Assembly: GCA_964587515.1 (NCBI GenBank)
Contig: CAZPMO010000005.1
Span: forward strand, 1-63,014
Source: CAZPMO01 sp964587515
GTDB taxonomy: Bacteria; Pseudomonadota; Alphaproteobacteria; MPNO01
Length of the DNA: 63,014 nucleotides
Reading direction: 5' to 3'
Position 1 is the first letter of the stretch, and each line of letters starts with the position of its first letter. Position numbers and translations under genes: made by a program. The notes under the pieces were generated by a model, which worked only from the letters and a program-made list of their open reading frames with translations, ran no database searches and was not told the DNA's origin. Positions 62,723-63,014 of the stretch are shown here, piece after piece.

Positions 62723-63014
62723 CCATGCGCCAGGAACTTCGGATCCTCGAAGCTGTTCTGTTCGCCGCCACGGAGCCGGTGTCCGAGGCCGCGCTCGCCG
62801 ATCGTCTGCCCGACGACGCCGATATCGCGGCGCTGCTGGCCGAATTGGTCGAGCATTATGCGGAGCGCGGCGTCAATCTGGTTCGGGTGGCCGGCAAATG
62901 GTCGCTTCGCACCGCAGAGGACCTTGCCGCCCATCTCCGCATCGAGGTCAAGGTCGGGCGTAAACCGTCGCGGGCCGCCGTGGAGACGCTCGCGATCATC
63001 GGCTACCACCAGCC
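62719..63014 (+). CDS. scpB: Segregation and condensation protein B (3'-truncated by window)
   Basis: 98 residues visible from ATG 62719. Starts RQELRILEAVLFAATEPVSEAALADRLP and continues through the first winged-helix domain to ETLAIIGYHQ, where the window ends. Binds ScpA to regulate SMC. Translation coupled to scpA by ATGA overlap. Confidence 0.94.
   Translation, partial: MTMRQELRILEAVLFAATEPVSEAALADRLPDDADIAALLAELVEHYAERGVNLVRVAGKWSLRTAEDLAAHLRIEVKVGRKPSRAAVETLAIIGYHQ

Overview
The window is GC-rich and densely coded. Its gene content points to an alphaproteobacterium, probably an uncultured Rhodospirillales-like lineage. The taxonomic evidence is a tolC-popZ-valS run (PopZ/DUF2497 is an alphaproteobacterial polar organiser) and an xthA-erpA / dgt-argS-SPOR-nagZ-S2P-scpA-scpB neighbourhood. 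A run of 10 N and a one-base frameshift in the essential gene valS suggest a draft or metagenome-derived assembly.

Layout. 1-8.2 kb: uptake and small-molecule genes (fused TRAP permease, EamA exporter, predicted selenocysteine peroxiredoxin, two-domain VOC protein, SDR remnant, MetE-like protein, complete DctPQM TRAP transporter). 8.2-13.4 kb: six minus-strand genes (aldo/keto reductase, Nudix hydrolase, SseA, MetC-type lyase, HisI, CobW-type GTPase). 13.5-18.4 kb: SnoaL-ABM-zinc-ribbon fusion, a small membrane protein behind a good sigma-54 promoter, a CopD-like protein, a MoxR/CoxE pair and a predicted selenocysteine deiodinase-like protein. 18.4-20.8 kb: a lower-GC patch with small hypothetical/PAS genes and a LuxR-type response regulator. 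20.9-25.5 kb: hydantoinase A/B and an ACT-domain GcvR-like regulator. 25.5-28.1 kb: two tRNA-Asn genes in 116-bp direct repeats flanking a TPR/SPOR lipoprotein.

28.2-36.9 kb: thioredoxin-like ferredoxin plus haem-oxygenase-fold protein, cupin dioxygenase-like protein, MFS exporter (interrupted by N), PaaK-like ligase, BON protein, methyltransferase, acyl-CoA synthetase and EamA exporter, then tRNA-Cys. 37.2-44.9 kb: core genes (PIMT-like, TolC, PopZ, ValS, IlvD). 44.8-50.3 kb: a degradative block (luciferase-like monooxygenase, two ACMSD-type amidohydrolases, two alpha/beta hydrolases). 50.3-63.0 kb: methyltransferase, xthA and erpA, then a four-gene catabolic cassette (hydrolase, SCP2-like, luciferase-like monooxygenase, acyl-CoA ligase) lying between erpA and dgt, then the conserved dgt-to-scpB run, cut by the window end.

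The most notable observation is that two unrelated thioredoxin-fold genes (1871-2341 and 17660-18361, both minus strand) each read through one UGA exactly at the catalytic Cys/Sec position. Each UGA is followed by a hairpin fitting the bacterial SECIS pattern, and each gene ends in UAA. This predicts a selenocysteine-decoding organism, although no sel gene lies in the window. Much of the remaining accessory content looks like oxidative catabolism of organic acids, aromatics or amides, fed by TRAP uptake; substrates cannot be read from the sequence.
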